Shown: positions 1-6,694, counted from the stretch's first letter. The stretch: DNA of 9,587 bases from Anaerolineales bacterium (GCA_020432595.1 JAGQGA010000159.1:1-9587); one strand, 5' to 3'. Notes: generated by a model not told the origin, from the letters alone. A program made the numbers and translations.

Positions 1-1040
1 AGCCGCGTGACCGCAGCCGTCAGTTGGCGGCGATTTTGGGCGATGAGGGGGTTAACGGCCGTTCCCGCGTCGGCTGTGCCGGTTGGAAATATTTCAGCGA
101 AGCCGAACACCCCCAGGCCGCCCACACCCTCGAAATCCCCGCCTACATTGCCGACACCCTGCGCCAATTGGCAGGTTTTGACAATGTGAGCAACGCCACC
201 AGCATTTTTATGAACCCCCGCGACGGGCTGCGAGCCATCTGCTCACCAGCCGAAATCGCCTATTTTGAATACACCAACACCCTCGCCTCCGACGGCATGG
301 CGCGGATGCTCCACGGCCTGCGCCCTGGAATGCGCGATTATGAGGTGGCGGAGCTAATTGGCTGGAACGGTTTCCCCTTAAGCTGTCACATCACCTTTGC
401 CACGGGGAATCTGCCGGGGTTAAGCGGCCCCACCGGGCGCACTATCCAGCGCGGCGAGCCGATGTCGTCTAACCTGGCGTATTGGGGAAGTAATAGTTGT
501 CGGGCGGGATGGGTGGCAGAAACGGCCGTTGATCTCCCCTCCGCCGCCCAAGATTACGTCGAAAACTTCGCTGGCATCTACTTTGAAGTGATGGCCGAAT
601 GGTTCGGCCTGATGCAAATCGGTATGTCTGGCGACACCATTGCCCGACTCATTGCCGACAAGCTCCCCAGCGACAAATTTGGCATCACCCTCAACCCCGG
701 CCACCTCATCCACCTTGACGAATGGCTCAGTTCCCCCATCTACCTCGGCTCTGACATACCGCTGCAATCCGGCATGGTGATGCAAGTAGATGTCATTCCC
801 GTCCACCCCGTCTACGCCTCCACCCGCGTCGAAGACGGCCTGGTGCTGGCCGATGCCACCCTACGCCAAACGCTGGCCGCCAGCTACCCCGACCTCTACG
901 CCCGCTGCCAGCAGCGCCGCGCCTTCATGACCGACGTACTCGGCATTGCCCTACCCGAAGAAGTGCTGCCGCTTTCCAACATCCCCGGCATCGTCCCGCC
1001 CTTTTTCCTGGCACCTAACCACGTTTTTGCTATGCGGTAA
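1..1040 (+). CDS. Creatinase-like M24-family (Xaa-Pro peptidase fold) protein, 5'-truncated
   Basis: The reading frame is open from the first base and ends at TAA 1038-1040, giving 345 visible residues (numbered from codon 3-5); the true start lies upstream. The first ~70 residues look like the end of a creatinase-type N-terminal domain, and the rest follows the pita-bread fold of M24 proteins. M24 peptidases bind two metals through Asp, Asp, His, Glu and Glu. Here the segment that should carry both Asp (about 151-175, GEPMSSNLAYWGS...GWVAET) has none at the expected places. It instead resembles the metal-free enzyme creatinase, with Asn at 157 and GWVAET like its GYYTALERT. His234 (NPGHLIHLDE), Asp263 in place of the usual Glu (MVMQVDVIP) and Glu277 (RVEDGLVL) follow. 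It is therefore probably not a metallopeptidase; an amidinohydrolase-like or other non-peptidase role is possible. The substrate cannot be read from the sequence. It converges on the aldo/keto reductase gene. Confidence 0.8.
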   Translation, partial: PRDRSRQLAAILGDEGVNGRSRVGCAGWKYFSEAEHPQAAHTLEIPAYIADTLRQLAGFDNVSNATSIFMNPRDGLRAICSPAEIAYFEYTNTLASDGMARMLHGLRPGMRDYEVAELIGWNGFPLSCHITFATGNLPGLSGPTGRTIQRGEPMSSNLAYWGSNSCRAGWVAETAVDLPSAAQDYVENFAGIYFEVMAEWFGLMQIGMSGDTIARLIADKLPSDKFGITLNPGHLIHLDEWLSSPIYLGSDIPLQSGMVMQVDVIPVHPVYASTRVEDGLVLADATLRQTLAASYPDLYARCQQRRAFMTDVLGIALPEEVLPLSNIPGIVPPFFLAPNHVFAMR

Positions 1041-1091
1041 ACAGCAATCGGTAATCAATGCAGGCTTGCACTGATTACCGATTGCTGTTTA
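1038..1091. repeat. Perfect 20-bp palindrome at a convergent gene junction (possible bidirectional terminator)
   Basis: Arms 1038-1057 and 1072-1091 are exact reverse complements around a 14-nt loop, which itself holds a 4-bp TGCA/TGCA stem. The TAA stop of the M24 gene (1038-1040) forms the first three bases of the left arm, and the stop of the opposing gene lies at 1096-1098. The position suits a terminator serving both strands. No T-tract follows the stem on either strand, so a classical intrinsic terminator is not shown. Confidence 0.7.
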
Positions 1092-1095
1092 TCGT

Positions 1096-2064
1096 CTACC
1101 GTTCCTCGCTGCGATCCGTCGCCAGCGGCGGCTCCGGCGAGAGGGCGGAAATTTCGGCGCGGAATTCGGCCGTCATCGGAATGTCCAGTGCCTTGAGCGA
1201 GCTTTTGAGCTGCGCCAGGCTGCGTGCCCCCACAATGGGAGCCGTTACCGCCGGGTGGCTGCCCACCCAGGCCAACGCCAGTGCCGCCGGATCATACCCT
1301 CGCGCCTGGGCAAAGGTCACAAACCGTTCCGCCACTTCATACAGCATCGGGTCGCTATAGCGGGAGGCATACATTTTGTTCTCCACCAAGCGGCCGATTT
1401 CCGGCCGTTTCTCCCGCCCATATTTCCCCGTCAACAGCCCCGCCCCCAGCGGATTATAGGGAATCACCCCCAAATTCTCCGCCTGCGCCATCGGCAGCAG
1501 TTCCACTTCCGCCTGCCGCTTCACCAAATTGTACATCGGCTGAATGCACTCATACCGCGCCCAGCCGTGCCGTGCCGACACCCCCAATGCCTTCATCACC
1601 TGCCACGCCGCATAATTGCTGGCCGCCGGATACAAAATTTTGCCCTGTTGCACCAACTCATCCAGCCCGCGCAGCGTCTCTTCCAGCGGGGTGTGGTGGT
1701 CAAAGTGGTGGATAAAGTAAATGTCGAGGTAGTCGGTGTTGAGCCGCCACAGGCTGGCCTCAACCGCATGGCGAATGTTTCGCCGAGAGCCACCCCGTGC
1801 GTTGCGGTCTAACCCCATTTGGCCGAAAAATTTGCTGGTAATGATGAGATCGTTCCGCTTGCCCGCCATCAGCTTGCCCAAAATTTCTTCGGAACGGCCA
1901 CCTTGGTAGACGTTAGCACAATCAAAAAAGTTGATGCCGACATCGAGGCAATAGTTAAACAGTGCCGCCGATTCCGCTTCATCGGCTTCGCCACCAAAAA
2001 GCATGGTGCCAAAGCAAAGGCGAGAAACTTGCACGCCGGTGTTGCCAAGATAGGTGTAGTTCAT
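1096..2064 (-). CDS. Aldo/keto reductase
   Basis: This 322-residue protein is a cytosolic NAD(P)H-dependent oxidoreductase of the (alpha/beta)8-barrel aldo/keto reductase superfamily, which reduces aldehydes and ketones to alcohols. The start MNYTYLGNTGVQVSRLCFGT is the usual first strand of bacterial Tas/YajO/YhdN-like members. The catalytic tetrad is visible: Asp48 and Tyr53 in FFDCANVY, Lys78 in IITSKFF and His119 in LDIYFIHHFD. The C-terminal part has SNY, NPLGAGLLTGKYG and the cofactor-region motif PIVGARSLAQLKSSLKAL. The length is normal for the family. The ATG at 2062-2064 is preceded by AGGAG (plus 2070-2074) at 5-nt spacing. It is the last gene of the minus array, 82 bp behind the ThDP enzyme. 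Reduction of a carbonyl product from that neighbour is a reasonable guess, but the substrate is unknown. Confidence 0.93.
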   Translation of the reverse strand: MNYTYLGNTGVQVSRLCFGTMLFGGEADEAESAALFNYCLDVGINFFDCANVYQGGRSEEILGKLMAGKRNDLIITSKFFGQMGLDRNARGGSRRNIRHAVEASLWRLNTDYLDIYFIHHFDHHTPLEETLRGLDELVQQGKILYPAASNYAAWQVMKALGVSARHGWARYECIQPMYNLVKRQAEVELLPMAQAENLGVIPYNPLGAGLLTGKYGREKRPEIGRLVENKMYASRYSDPMLYEVAERFVTFAQARGYDPAALALAWVGSHPAVTAPIVGARSLAQLKSSLKALDIPMTAEFRAEISALSPEPPLATDRSEER

Positions 2065-2081
2065 GGGAACTCCTAAAGGAA

Positions 2082-2146
2082 GAGATTGGAAATTAGAGAT
2101 CGGAGATTAACAAAGGTCAATCTCCAATCTCTAATCCCCCAATCTC
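2082..2146 (-). repeat. Two-part intergenic palindrome abutting the stop codon of the ThDP enzyme gene
   Basis: The inner stem pairs 2092-2108 with 2119-2135 (17 bp, one non-Watson-Crick position, loop of 10). An outer 8-bp stem pairs 2082-2089 with 2139-2146. The single inner mismatch becomes a G-U pair when transcribed from the minus strand, the direction of both neighbours. The element ends one base before the TAG stop (2147-2149) and begins 17 nt before the next ATG. The motif AATCTCC recurs at 2119, 2141 and in inverted form. A transcript-end or mRNA-stabilising hairpin is possible; there is no good U-tract. Confidence 0.65.
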
Positions 2147-3784
2147 CTAATCAATCTGCGCCAGTAAATTTTGTGGAGCCATAATGATCGGCCAAGGGCT
2201 GGGCACTTCGCCAACGGGGACATCAATAATGGTCGGCACGTCGGGAGTGGCAAAGGCTTGGCGCAGCGCACCACGCAACGCTTCAGGGGAGTCGGCACGC
2301 AGCCCTTGTGCGCCGTAGGATTCAGCCATTTTCACAAAGTCGGGGTTCTGCAGGTTGGAGGCGATGAAGCGGCCACCATAATTTTCTTTTTGCATTCGGC
2401 GGACATTGCCAAAGGCGCCGTCGTTGAAGACCAGGGTGACGAGACCGATTTTGTGCTGAACGGCCGTTGCTAACTCCTGCACCGTAAACATAAAGCCCCC
2501 GTCGCCCGACACCAACACCACCGGCTTATCCGGCTGCGCCACCTTTACCCCCAACGCCGTGGCAAACCCCCACCCCAGCGTCCCTTGATAGCCAGGCGAA
2601 ATAAAGGTGCGCGGCTTGTAGACCGGGAATACTAGGCGGCTGGCAAACCCCATTTGCGTTACCTCGTCCACAAAAATGCCGTCCTCCGGCAGTTCGGCGC
2701 GAATGGCCGTCAGATACGCCTTTTGCGGCCCCAGCCGGTCGGTCAATTTGTCCACCCGTCCACGCAACGCCGCCATTTCGTCGCGGCGAGAGGGTCGGGC
2801 GCGGTTGTATTTTGGCACCAGCTCCAGCATCGCCTCCAGCCCTTCTTTGGCATCGGCCAACAGGCTTAACGGCGTTTCGGGATGACGTTCGTGTTCTTCT
2901 GGGTCAATGTCAATGCGAATTAACTTACTGGGGTCAAGATTCCAGCGGTTGCGGGTCATGTAGAGGCGGGTGCCAACGGCCAGCACCGCGTCCGCCTGCT
3001 CCCAAAGCGTTTGACCGGCGGGGATGTATTGGTTGAGATAATGGTCGCTGCTGAGAACGCCGCGCCCCATGCTGTAGGTGACGACGGGAGCTTGCAGCAT
3101 CTCCGCCAGTTGGCGCACCTCGTCGCTGGCATCCATTGCCCCGCTGCCGACAAAGATGACTGGGTTTTTGGCTTCACCCAGCCGCCGCGCTGCTTCTTCG
3201 GCCATGTCGGGGTCCAGGGTGGGGTTGGCTACTTCCACTGCACCGGGCAGCAGTTCCACTTCTTCTTCCTCCGCCAGCACATCCATAGCGCATTCGAGGC
3301 CGACGGGGCGCGGACGGCCGTTATTTAACTGTTGAAACGCCTCATTGACCAGCCCCGGAGCCGCCGCCGGGGTTTCAATGGCCGCTGCCCACTTGGTCAG
3401 CGACTTGAGAATGCCCATTTGGTCGGGGATTTCGTGCAAAAAGCCGTAGCCTTTGCCAATGTAGGGAGTAGGGATTTGCCCCGTCAGACACAGCACTTTG
3501 GCGTTGGCTCCATAGGCAGTGGAGAGGGCGGTGGTGGTGTTGAGGAAGCCGGCGCCGGGGACGACGCTGTAGACCCCTTCTTTGCCGAGGGCTTGGGAGT
3601 AGCCGAGGGCCATGTAGGCCGCGCCCTGCTCGTGGCGGGTGTGGATAACGCGAATTTTGCCCCCTTCGTCGTGAAGGGCGTTGAAAAATTGGTCGTTTTG
3701 CACGCCGGGCAGGGCAAACAAGGTATCTACGTTGTGGCGCAGCAAGGATTTGACGATGGCTTGACCACCGGTTAGTTTGGGCAT
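2147..3784 (-). CDS. Thiamine diphosphate-dependent enzyme, acetolactate synthase-like
   Basis: This 545-residue protein has the three-domain plan of the ThDP decarboxylase/carboligase superfamily. The N-terminal pyrimidine-binding domain (about 1-170) carries the cofactor-activating Glu52 in RHEQGAAYMALGY. A central domain (about 190-325) has NPVIFVGSGA and ADAVLAVGTRL. The C-terminal diphosphate-binding domain (about 365-530) has the ThDP/Mg motif beginning GDGG at 427-430 and ending NDGAFGN some 28 residues later. The family acts on 2-oxo acids such as pyruvate, either condensing or decarboxylating them. GQIPTPYIGKG resembles the acetolactate synthase region, but the following GFLHEIPDQM is not the usual one. 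No small regulatory subunit gene is nearby, so a catabolic or stand-alone enzyme is more likely than the branched-chain biosynthetic one. The ATG is preceded by AGGAG at about 10 nt. Exact substrate unknown. Confidence 0.9.
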   Translation of the reverse strand: MPKLTGGQAIVKSLLRHNVDTLFALPGVQNDQFFNALHDEGGKIRVIHTRHEQGAAYMALGYSQALGKEGVYSVVPGAGFLNTTTALSTAYGANAKVLCLTGQIPTPYIGKGYGFLHEIPDQMGILKSLTKWAAAIETPAAAPGLVNEAFQQLNNGRPRPVGLECAMDVLAEEEEVELLPGAVEVANPTLDPDMAEEAARRLGEAKNPVIFVGSGAMDASDEVRQLAEMLQAPVVTYSMGRGVLSSDHYLNQYIPAGQTLWEQADAVLAVGTRLYMTRNRWNLDPSKLIRIDIDPEEHERHPETPLSLLADAKEGLEAMLELVPKYNRARPSRRDEMAALRGRVDKLTDRLGPQKAYLTAIRAELPEDGIFVDEVTQMGFASRLVFPVYKPRTFISPGYQGTLGWGFATALGVKVAQPDKPVVLVSGDGGFMFTVQELATAVQHKIGLVTLVFNDGAFGNVRRMQKENYGGRFIASNLQNPDFVKMAESYGAQGLRADSPEALRGALRQAFATPDVPTIIDVPVGEVPSPWPIIMAPQNLLAQID

Positions 3785-3803
3785 GGGAATGTGTCTCCTG
3801 GAG

Positions 3804-3872
3804 AATGGGACGCAGATTTACCTGATCTACCTGATTCTTTATCAGGAAAATCAGGTAAATCTGCGTCCCATT
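3804..3872. repeat. Long palindromic intergenic element, copy 1
   Basis: Arms 3804-3826 and 3850-3872 are perfect 23-bp reverse complements. The 23-nt centre holds a second stem, CCTGAT (3830-3835) with ATCAGG (3841-3846), around a TCTTT loop. CCTGAT therefore appears twice on the left and ATCAGG twice on the right. The element starts 19 nt upstream of the ThDP enzyme ATG and ends 2 nt from the stop of the phosphodiesterase gene. A second copy lies at 4674-4742. It looks like a small non-coding palindromic repeat of REP or MITE type. No transposase gene or clear target duplication is visible. Confidence 0.85.
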
Positions 3873-3874
3873 TC

Positions 3875-4660
3875 TTATATTATAAAAATTTCTTCTACAC
3901 AGCGGCCGTCCCATTGGGGGGCGGGGGGGATGTGGAGAACGGCCGTTAATGTCGGCGCACTGTTCAATAGGCTCACGGGCTGGCTGATTTCATGATTTTG
4001 CCGAATGTTGGGACCGGTGATGATCCAGGGAATGTTCAAGTCCTCTGGCATATCGGTGCCGTGAGTGCGGTCGTGGCCGCCGTGGTCACTTTGCAGCAGT
4101 ACCGTGCTATTTTCCGGCAGTTCAGCCAGCAATTCCCCCACCACTCCATCCACCAGCGACACCTGCGCCAGATATTCGGGCGACATCCAGCCGTAGGCAT
4201 GGCCGACTTCATCCAGTGAGCCGAGGTAGAGGAAAAGAAAGTCGGGTTTTTCCACGTTGACATAGCGCATCGCCCGCTGCATCAGCTTGCGGTCGCCGTG
4301 GATGAAGTCATGGGAATTGGCGTGGAAATGGCTGTAGTGCAGGCTGCCCGGCCGGCCGATGTCGCGCAATGGCTCCCAATTATAAAAGAAGCCGCTGCGT
4401 AACCCCGCCTGCTGCACCTGTTCAAACAGCCCCGGCAGCGGACGCGCCAACGGCTGGTACAAATTTTGCATGATGCCGTGGCGGGTAGGCGGCACGGCGT
4501 GAAAAATGGACATGTGGCACACCAGGGTGATGCTGGGCAGCACCGACTGAGCCTGCAATGTCCACGCCCCGCGCTGCCGCATTCCGTTGATGTGGGGTGC
4601 ATCGGTTGCCAGCAGCGCATCGGGGCGCAATCCGTCAATGAGGGTGAGTACAGTTGTCAT
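3875..4660 (-). CDS. Alkaline phosphatase superfamily phosphodiesterase/pyrophosphatase
   Basis: This 261-residue protein resembles type I phosphodiesterases/nucleotide pyrophosphatases, which hydrolyse phosphodiester or phosphomonoester bonds with two metal ions, usually zinc. The metal ligands and nucleophile are all recognisable: Asp9 in LTLIDGLRPD, the probable nucleophile Thr45 followed by His49 in LPSITLVCH, Asp150 and His154 in LDEVGHAYG, Asp192 and His193 in SDHGGH, and His200 in THG. TRHGI (about 59-63) matches the ESHGI region of NPP enzymes. It is compact compared with eukaryotic NPPs but close to other short bacterial members. No signal peptide is seen, so a cytoplasmic location is likely. 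The ATG at 4658-4660 has no strong Shine-Dalgarno. It lies between the two copies of the palindromic element. The substrate is unknown and its link to the amino-acid genes is unclear. Confidence 0.85.
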   Translation of the reverse strand: MTTVLTLIDGLRPDALLATDAPHINGMRQRGAWTLQAQSVLPSITLVCHMSIFHAVPPTRHGIMQNLYQPLARPLPGLFEQVQQAGLRSGFFYNWEPLRDIGRPGSLHYSHFHANSHDFIHGDRKLMQRAMRYVNVEKPDFLFLYLGSLDEVGHAYGWMSPEYLAQVSLVDGVVGELLAELPENSTVLLQSDHGGHDRTHGTDMPEDLNIPWIITGPNIRQNHEISQPVSLLNSAPTLTAVLHIPPAPQWDGRCVEEIFII

Positions 4661-4673
4661 CGTTCTTTGGAAG

Positions 4674-4742
4674 AATAGGACGCAGATTTACCTGATCAAC
4701 CTGATTCTTTATCAGGAAAATCAGGTAAATCTGCGTCCTATT
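4674..4742. repeat. Long palindromic intergenic element, copy 2
   Basis: This has the same architecture and length as the element at 3804-3872, with 23-bp arms 4674-4696 and 4720-4742 and the inner CCTGAT/ATCAGG stem. Only three bases differ between copies. One is in the spacer (T3828 to A4698). The other two form a matched pair: G3807-C3869 becomes A4677-T4739, so pairing is kept. It starts 13 nt upstream of the phosphodiesterase ATG and ends 7 nt from the stop of the M55 gene. Confidence 0.85.
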
Positions 4743-4749
4743 GAGATTC

Positions 4750-5562
4750 CTACCAATGCCACACCTGATCCCACGCCTGCATCCAATCTTTGCCGGTGCT
4801 GACGACTTTGAGGGGTTCGACGAATTCGACACCGTGGCGGCCTTTGAATTCGAGGGCTTTGTCGGGGGTGTCTACTTCGACGATGATTTGGGTGGGTTGG
4901 GCGGGGACGTAGGGGGAAACGGCCGTTAATTTCTGCAACGCCCGATACGCCCCCTCTTCAATCATCTGCCGCGCCCGCACGGGGGGAATTTGCCGCGCCG
5001 AGTAGCGGCTGAGGCCATGCTTGACGGCGACGGTGGTTAACCCCGGCCCCAGCAGTTCGGCCGATTCCCGACAAACGGCCGTATCTCCCGTCACCAGCAG
5101 CACCGGCACCCCATAATGGCCGCACAGCGCGGCGTTAATCCCCAGCTCGCCCACCAAATCGTCGTTGAACCAGAGATTTTTCCATTTGACGGTAGAAATG
5201 GTGTGGCACAGCACCCCGTCGGGCGTGCCAGCGCGGGCGTGCATCCCCACCATCAGGGCGGCATCGCACCCCGTTTCCAGCATGTCGGTGTAGCGCGACC
5301 AAGCGTGGTGCGCCACCCATTCGCAGTCGGGATCTAGCAGTTCGGGGACAAAGGAATTGAATGACCAATCTTGCCCCGCGCCGTGACAGTCCACGGCCAC
5401 AATTTCCGTTGCACCAGCCCGCTTGGCCCCGCGCACAGCGGCGTTGATCTCCTCGGTATAGAGCCGCCGCCCCTCTTCATACATTTGGTGGCCGCCCGTC
5501 ACCTGGCTCCAGGTAACAATGCCGCTCACCCCTTCCATGTCAGACATAATTAAGACGCGCAT
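4750..5562 (-). CDS. M55-family D-aminopeptidase (DppA-like)
   Basis: This 270-residue protein matches the zinc D-aminopeptidase family founded by Bacillus DppA, which removes N-terminal D-amino acids (such as D-Ala) from short peptides. The key residues fall at family positions: Asp8 and Glu10 in MSDMEGVSG, His60 in VDCHGAG, His108 in GMHARAGTP, His120 in LCHTIS (the catalytic-His region) and Glu139 in VGELGINA. The motifs PVLLVTGD and VAVKHGLSR are also typical. No signal peptide is seen, so the protein is probably cytoplasmic and self-compartmentalised as in DppA. I chose the ATG at 5560-5562, which gives the family start MRVLIMSDMEG and follows AAGGA at 8 nt. A 13-codon longer frame would run into the upstream gene. 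It lies 16 bp after the amidase stop, so the two are probably co-transcribed. A role in D-peptide or peptidoglycan-peptide salvage is inferred. Confidence 0.92.
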   Translation of the reverse strand: MRVLIMSDMEGVSGIVTWSQVTGGHQMYEEGRRLYTEEINAAVRGAKRAGATEIVAVDCHGAGQDWSFNSFVPELLDPDCEWVAHHAWSRYTDMLETGCDAALMVGMHARAGTPDGVLCHTISTVKWKNLWFNDDLVGELGINAALCGHYGVPVLLVTGDTAVCRESAELLGPGLTTVAVKHGLSRYSARQIPPVRARQMIEEGAYRALQKLTAVSPYVPAQPTQIIVEVDTPDKALEFKGRHGVEFVEPLKVVSTGKDWMQAWDQVWHW

Positions 5563-5570
5563 GATGAAAA

Positions 5571-5575
5571 TCCTT
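5571..5575 (-). promoter_or_regulatory. Ribosome binding site deciding the M55 start
   Basis: On the minus strand AAGGA lies 8 nt before the ATG at 5562. It sits between the amidase stop (5579-5581) and this start, supporting 5562 over the longer frame beginning at 5601. Confidence 0.65.
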
Positions 5576-5578
5576 TTT

Positions 5579-6406
5579 TTATCCCGGCTGCCCATAGACA
5601 TCGGTGCGGCGGTGCATGAGGGAGGGAAGTTCCTGGCGGATTTTGTCCTGGGCGTTGTAGGCTATGTCGGCCACGATGACGCCTTCCCGTTCGGGGGCGC
5701 GGGCGAGGACGGTTCCCCACGGGTCAACGATCATGGAGCTACCGTAGCAGAAACGGCCGTTTCCATGCACCCCAATTTGCGCCGGACACACCATATACAC
5801 CTGATTCTCAATCGCACGGGCGCGAATCAGCGTCTCCCAATGGTCTTTGCCGGTGTAGAGGGTGAACGCGGCGGGGAGAAAAATTATCCGCGCCCCGTTG
5901 AGCGTGAGCGCCCGAAACAGCTCTGGGAAGCGAATGTCGTAACAAATGGACAGCCCCACGTTGCCGTGGTCAGTCTCAAACGTCACCATCTTGCTCCCTG
6001 CCGCAATCGCATCTGACTCTTTGTACGTCTTCTGCCCCTCAATGTGGATGTCAAACAGGTGCAGCTTGTCATAGCGGGCAATCATCTGCCCCGCCGGGTC
6101 AAAAATCAGCGTGCTGTTTAGCACCTTGTTGGGGTCATTAGCCCGCACCGGAATGCTGCCGCCGTGAACATAAATGCCGTGCTGCCGCGCTTTGGCCGCC
6201 AAAAATTCGCTTGTTTCACCGGGAATATCCTCCGCCCCCCGCAATGAATCGTCACGCTCCCCCAGCACGTTGAACATCTCCGGCAGCCCCACCATCTGCG
6301 CCCCCAGTGCCGCCGCCTCATCAATCAACTCTCCGGCTCGCTGCAAATTCACCGCCTTGTCATGCTGCGAATTCATTTGGCAGGCCGCAATGCGAAATGT
6401 ACTCAT
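5579..6406 (-). CDS. Nitrilase-superfamily carbon-nitrogen hydrolase (Nit2/omega-amidase-like)
   Basis: This 275-residue protein is a C-N hydrolase with the Glu-Lys-Cys triad: Glu43 in VGLPEMFN, Lys114 in YDKLHLFDI and Cys155 in LSICYDIRFPELFR. KLHLFDI and CYDIRFPELFR are characteristic of the Nit1/Nit2 branch, which includes omega-amidases acting on 2-oxoglutaramate and 2-oxosuccinamate, and deaminated-glutathione amidases. A later conserved block is RARAIENQVYMVCPAQ. I chose the ATG at 6404-6406 (MSTFRIAACQMNS) because GGAGG lies 9 nt upstream and because family members start here. A 45-codon extension to 6541 would translate a tandem DNA repeat into a low-complexity leader. It lies downstream of an aminotransferase gene and 16 bp before the M55 gene. 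Coupling with that aminotransferase in Gln or Asn transamination is plausible. Exact specificity cannot be read here. Confidence 0.92.
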   Translation of the reverse strand: MSTFRIAACQMNSQHDKAVNLQRAGELIDEAAALGAQMVGLPEMFNVLGERDDSLRGAEDIPGETSEFLAAKARQHGIYVHGGSIPVRANDPNKVLNSTLIFDPAGQMIARYDKLHLFDIHIEGQKTYKESDAIAAGSKMVTFETDHGNVGLSICYDIRFPELFRALTLNGARIIFLPAAFTLYTGKDHWETLIRARAIENQVYMVCPAQIGVHGNGRFCYGSSMIVDPWGTVLARAPEREGVIVADIAYNAQDKIRQELPSLMHRRTDVYGQPG

Positions 6407-6415
6407 TGGTTCTCT

Positions 6416-6420
6416 CCTCC
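6416..6420 (-). promoter_or_regulatory. Strong ribosome binding site deciding the amidase start
   Basis: The minus strand reads GGAGG, 9 nt before the ATG at 6406. It would lie inside the coding region if the longer frame from 6541 were used, which argues for the shorter protein. Confidence 0.75.
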
Positions 6421-6430
6421 AAAAATGGGA

Positions 6431-6460
6431 CACGGACGAACACGGACAAACACGGACAAA
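6431..6460. repeat. Three tandem 10-bp units upstream of the amidase gene
   Basis: Plus-strand units are CACGGACGAA, CACGGACAAA and CACGGACAAA; the last two are identical. A degenerate continuation, TCTGTGAGAT, follows. The array's downstream edge is 24 nt before the amidase start codon, just beyond the RBS. The unit length of 10 bp is close to one helical turn. Function unknown; it could bind protein or be a dispersed simple repeat. Confidence 0.8.
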
Positions 6461-6656
6461 TCTGTGAGATCTTTGATTTGCATTCGTGGTGTGTTGCCGT
6501 TCATAAATTACCTGGGTTTTATGGGTCTCCAACCACTTCAATTGGCTTGCACCGGCACCATTGCCGACGAGCCGCTGGTATTATATGAGCAGCGATTCTA
6601 TCTAACAATCTTTGCAAATGTGGAGGAGCTGGGTCAGATAGCCAAAAGCTTCAACG
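6461..6656. other. Intergenic remainder between aminotransferase and amidase genes
   Basis: This is the rest of the longest gap in the minus array (6407-6656, 250 bp). No convincing promoter or hairpin was found. The plus strand has an open frame through the right half, described separately. The gap is long enough for an independent promoter for the amidase-M55 pair, but I cannot place one. Confidence 0.3.
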
Positions 6657-6694
6657 CTACCGTATTGTCCGCAAAAAGGCGGCAACGCGATTAA
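6521..6694 (+). other. Possible small ORF or gene remnant (57 codons), doubtful
   Basis: An ATG frame runs from 6521 to TAA 6692-6694 and overlaps the 3' end of the aminotransferase gene on the other strand. Its middle, with LVLYEQRFYLTIFANVEEL, has a composition more like real protein than like a shadow frame, since most of it lies in non-coding DNA. There is no Shine-Dalgarno before the ATG and I recognise no family. It may be a decayed fragment of a lost gene or chance. Confidence 0.15.

Noticed and set aside
420..806. 128-codon open frame on the minus strand within the M24 gene
   Set aside because: Lies wholly antisense to a recognisable gene, and its product is low-complexity and unlike any family I know.
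1224..1812. Two overlapping plus-strand frames opposite the aldo/keto reductase gene
   Set aside because: Pro- and His-rich shadow translations of a GC-rich gene; no family features.
3332..3775. 147-codon plus-strand frame opposite the ThDP enzyme gene
   Set aside because: Fully antisense to conserved propeptide-like N-terminal motifs of the ThDP enzyme, including RHEQGAAYMA; no Shine-Dalgarno and no recognised family.
2147..3784. Glyoxylate carboligase
   Set aside because: That enzyme lacks the catalytic Glu of the N-terminal domain, whereas Glu52 is present here.
3804..3872. Classical intrinsic terminator or tRNA
   Set aside because: The stem is long, but no T-tract follows on the minus strand and there is no cloverleaf or anticodon arm.
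5563..5601. A longer start for the M55 gene at 5601
   Set aside because: It overlaps the end of the amidase gene and adds 13 residues absent from the family; AAGGA precedes the 5562 ATG instead.
6431..6460. CRISPR array
   Set aside because: Units are 10 bp with no spacers and no cas gene nearby.
6407..6541. A 45-codon N-terminal extension of the amidase gene, starting at 6541
   Set aside because: It translates the CACGGAC tandem repeat and would bury a strong GGAGG site; family members begin at the 6406 ATG.
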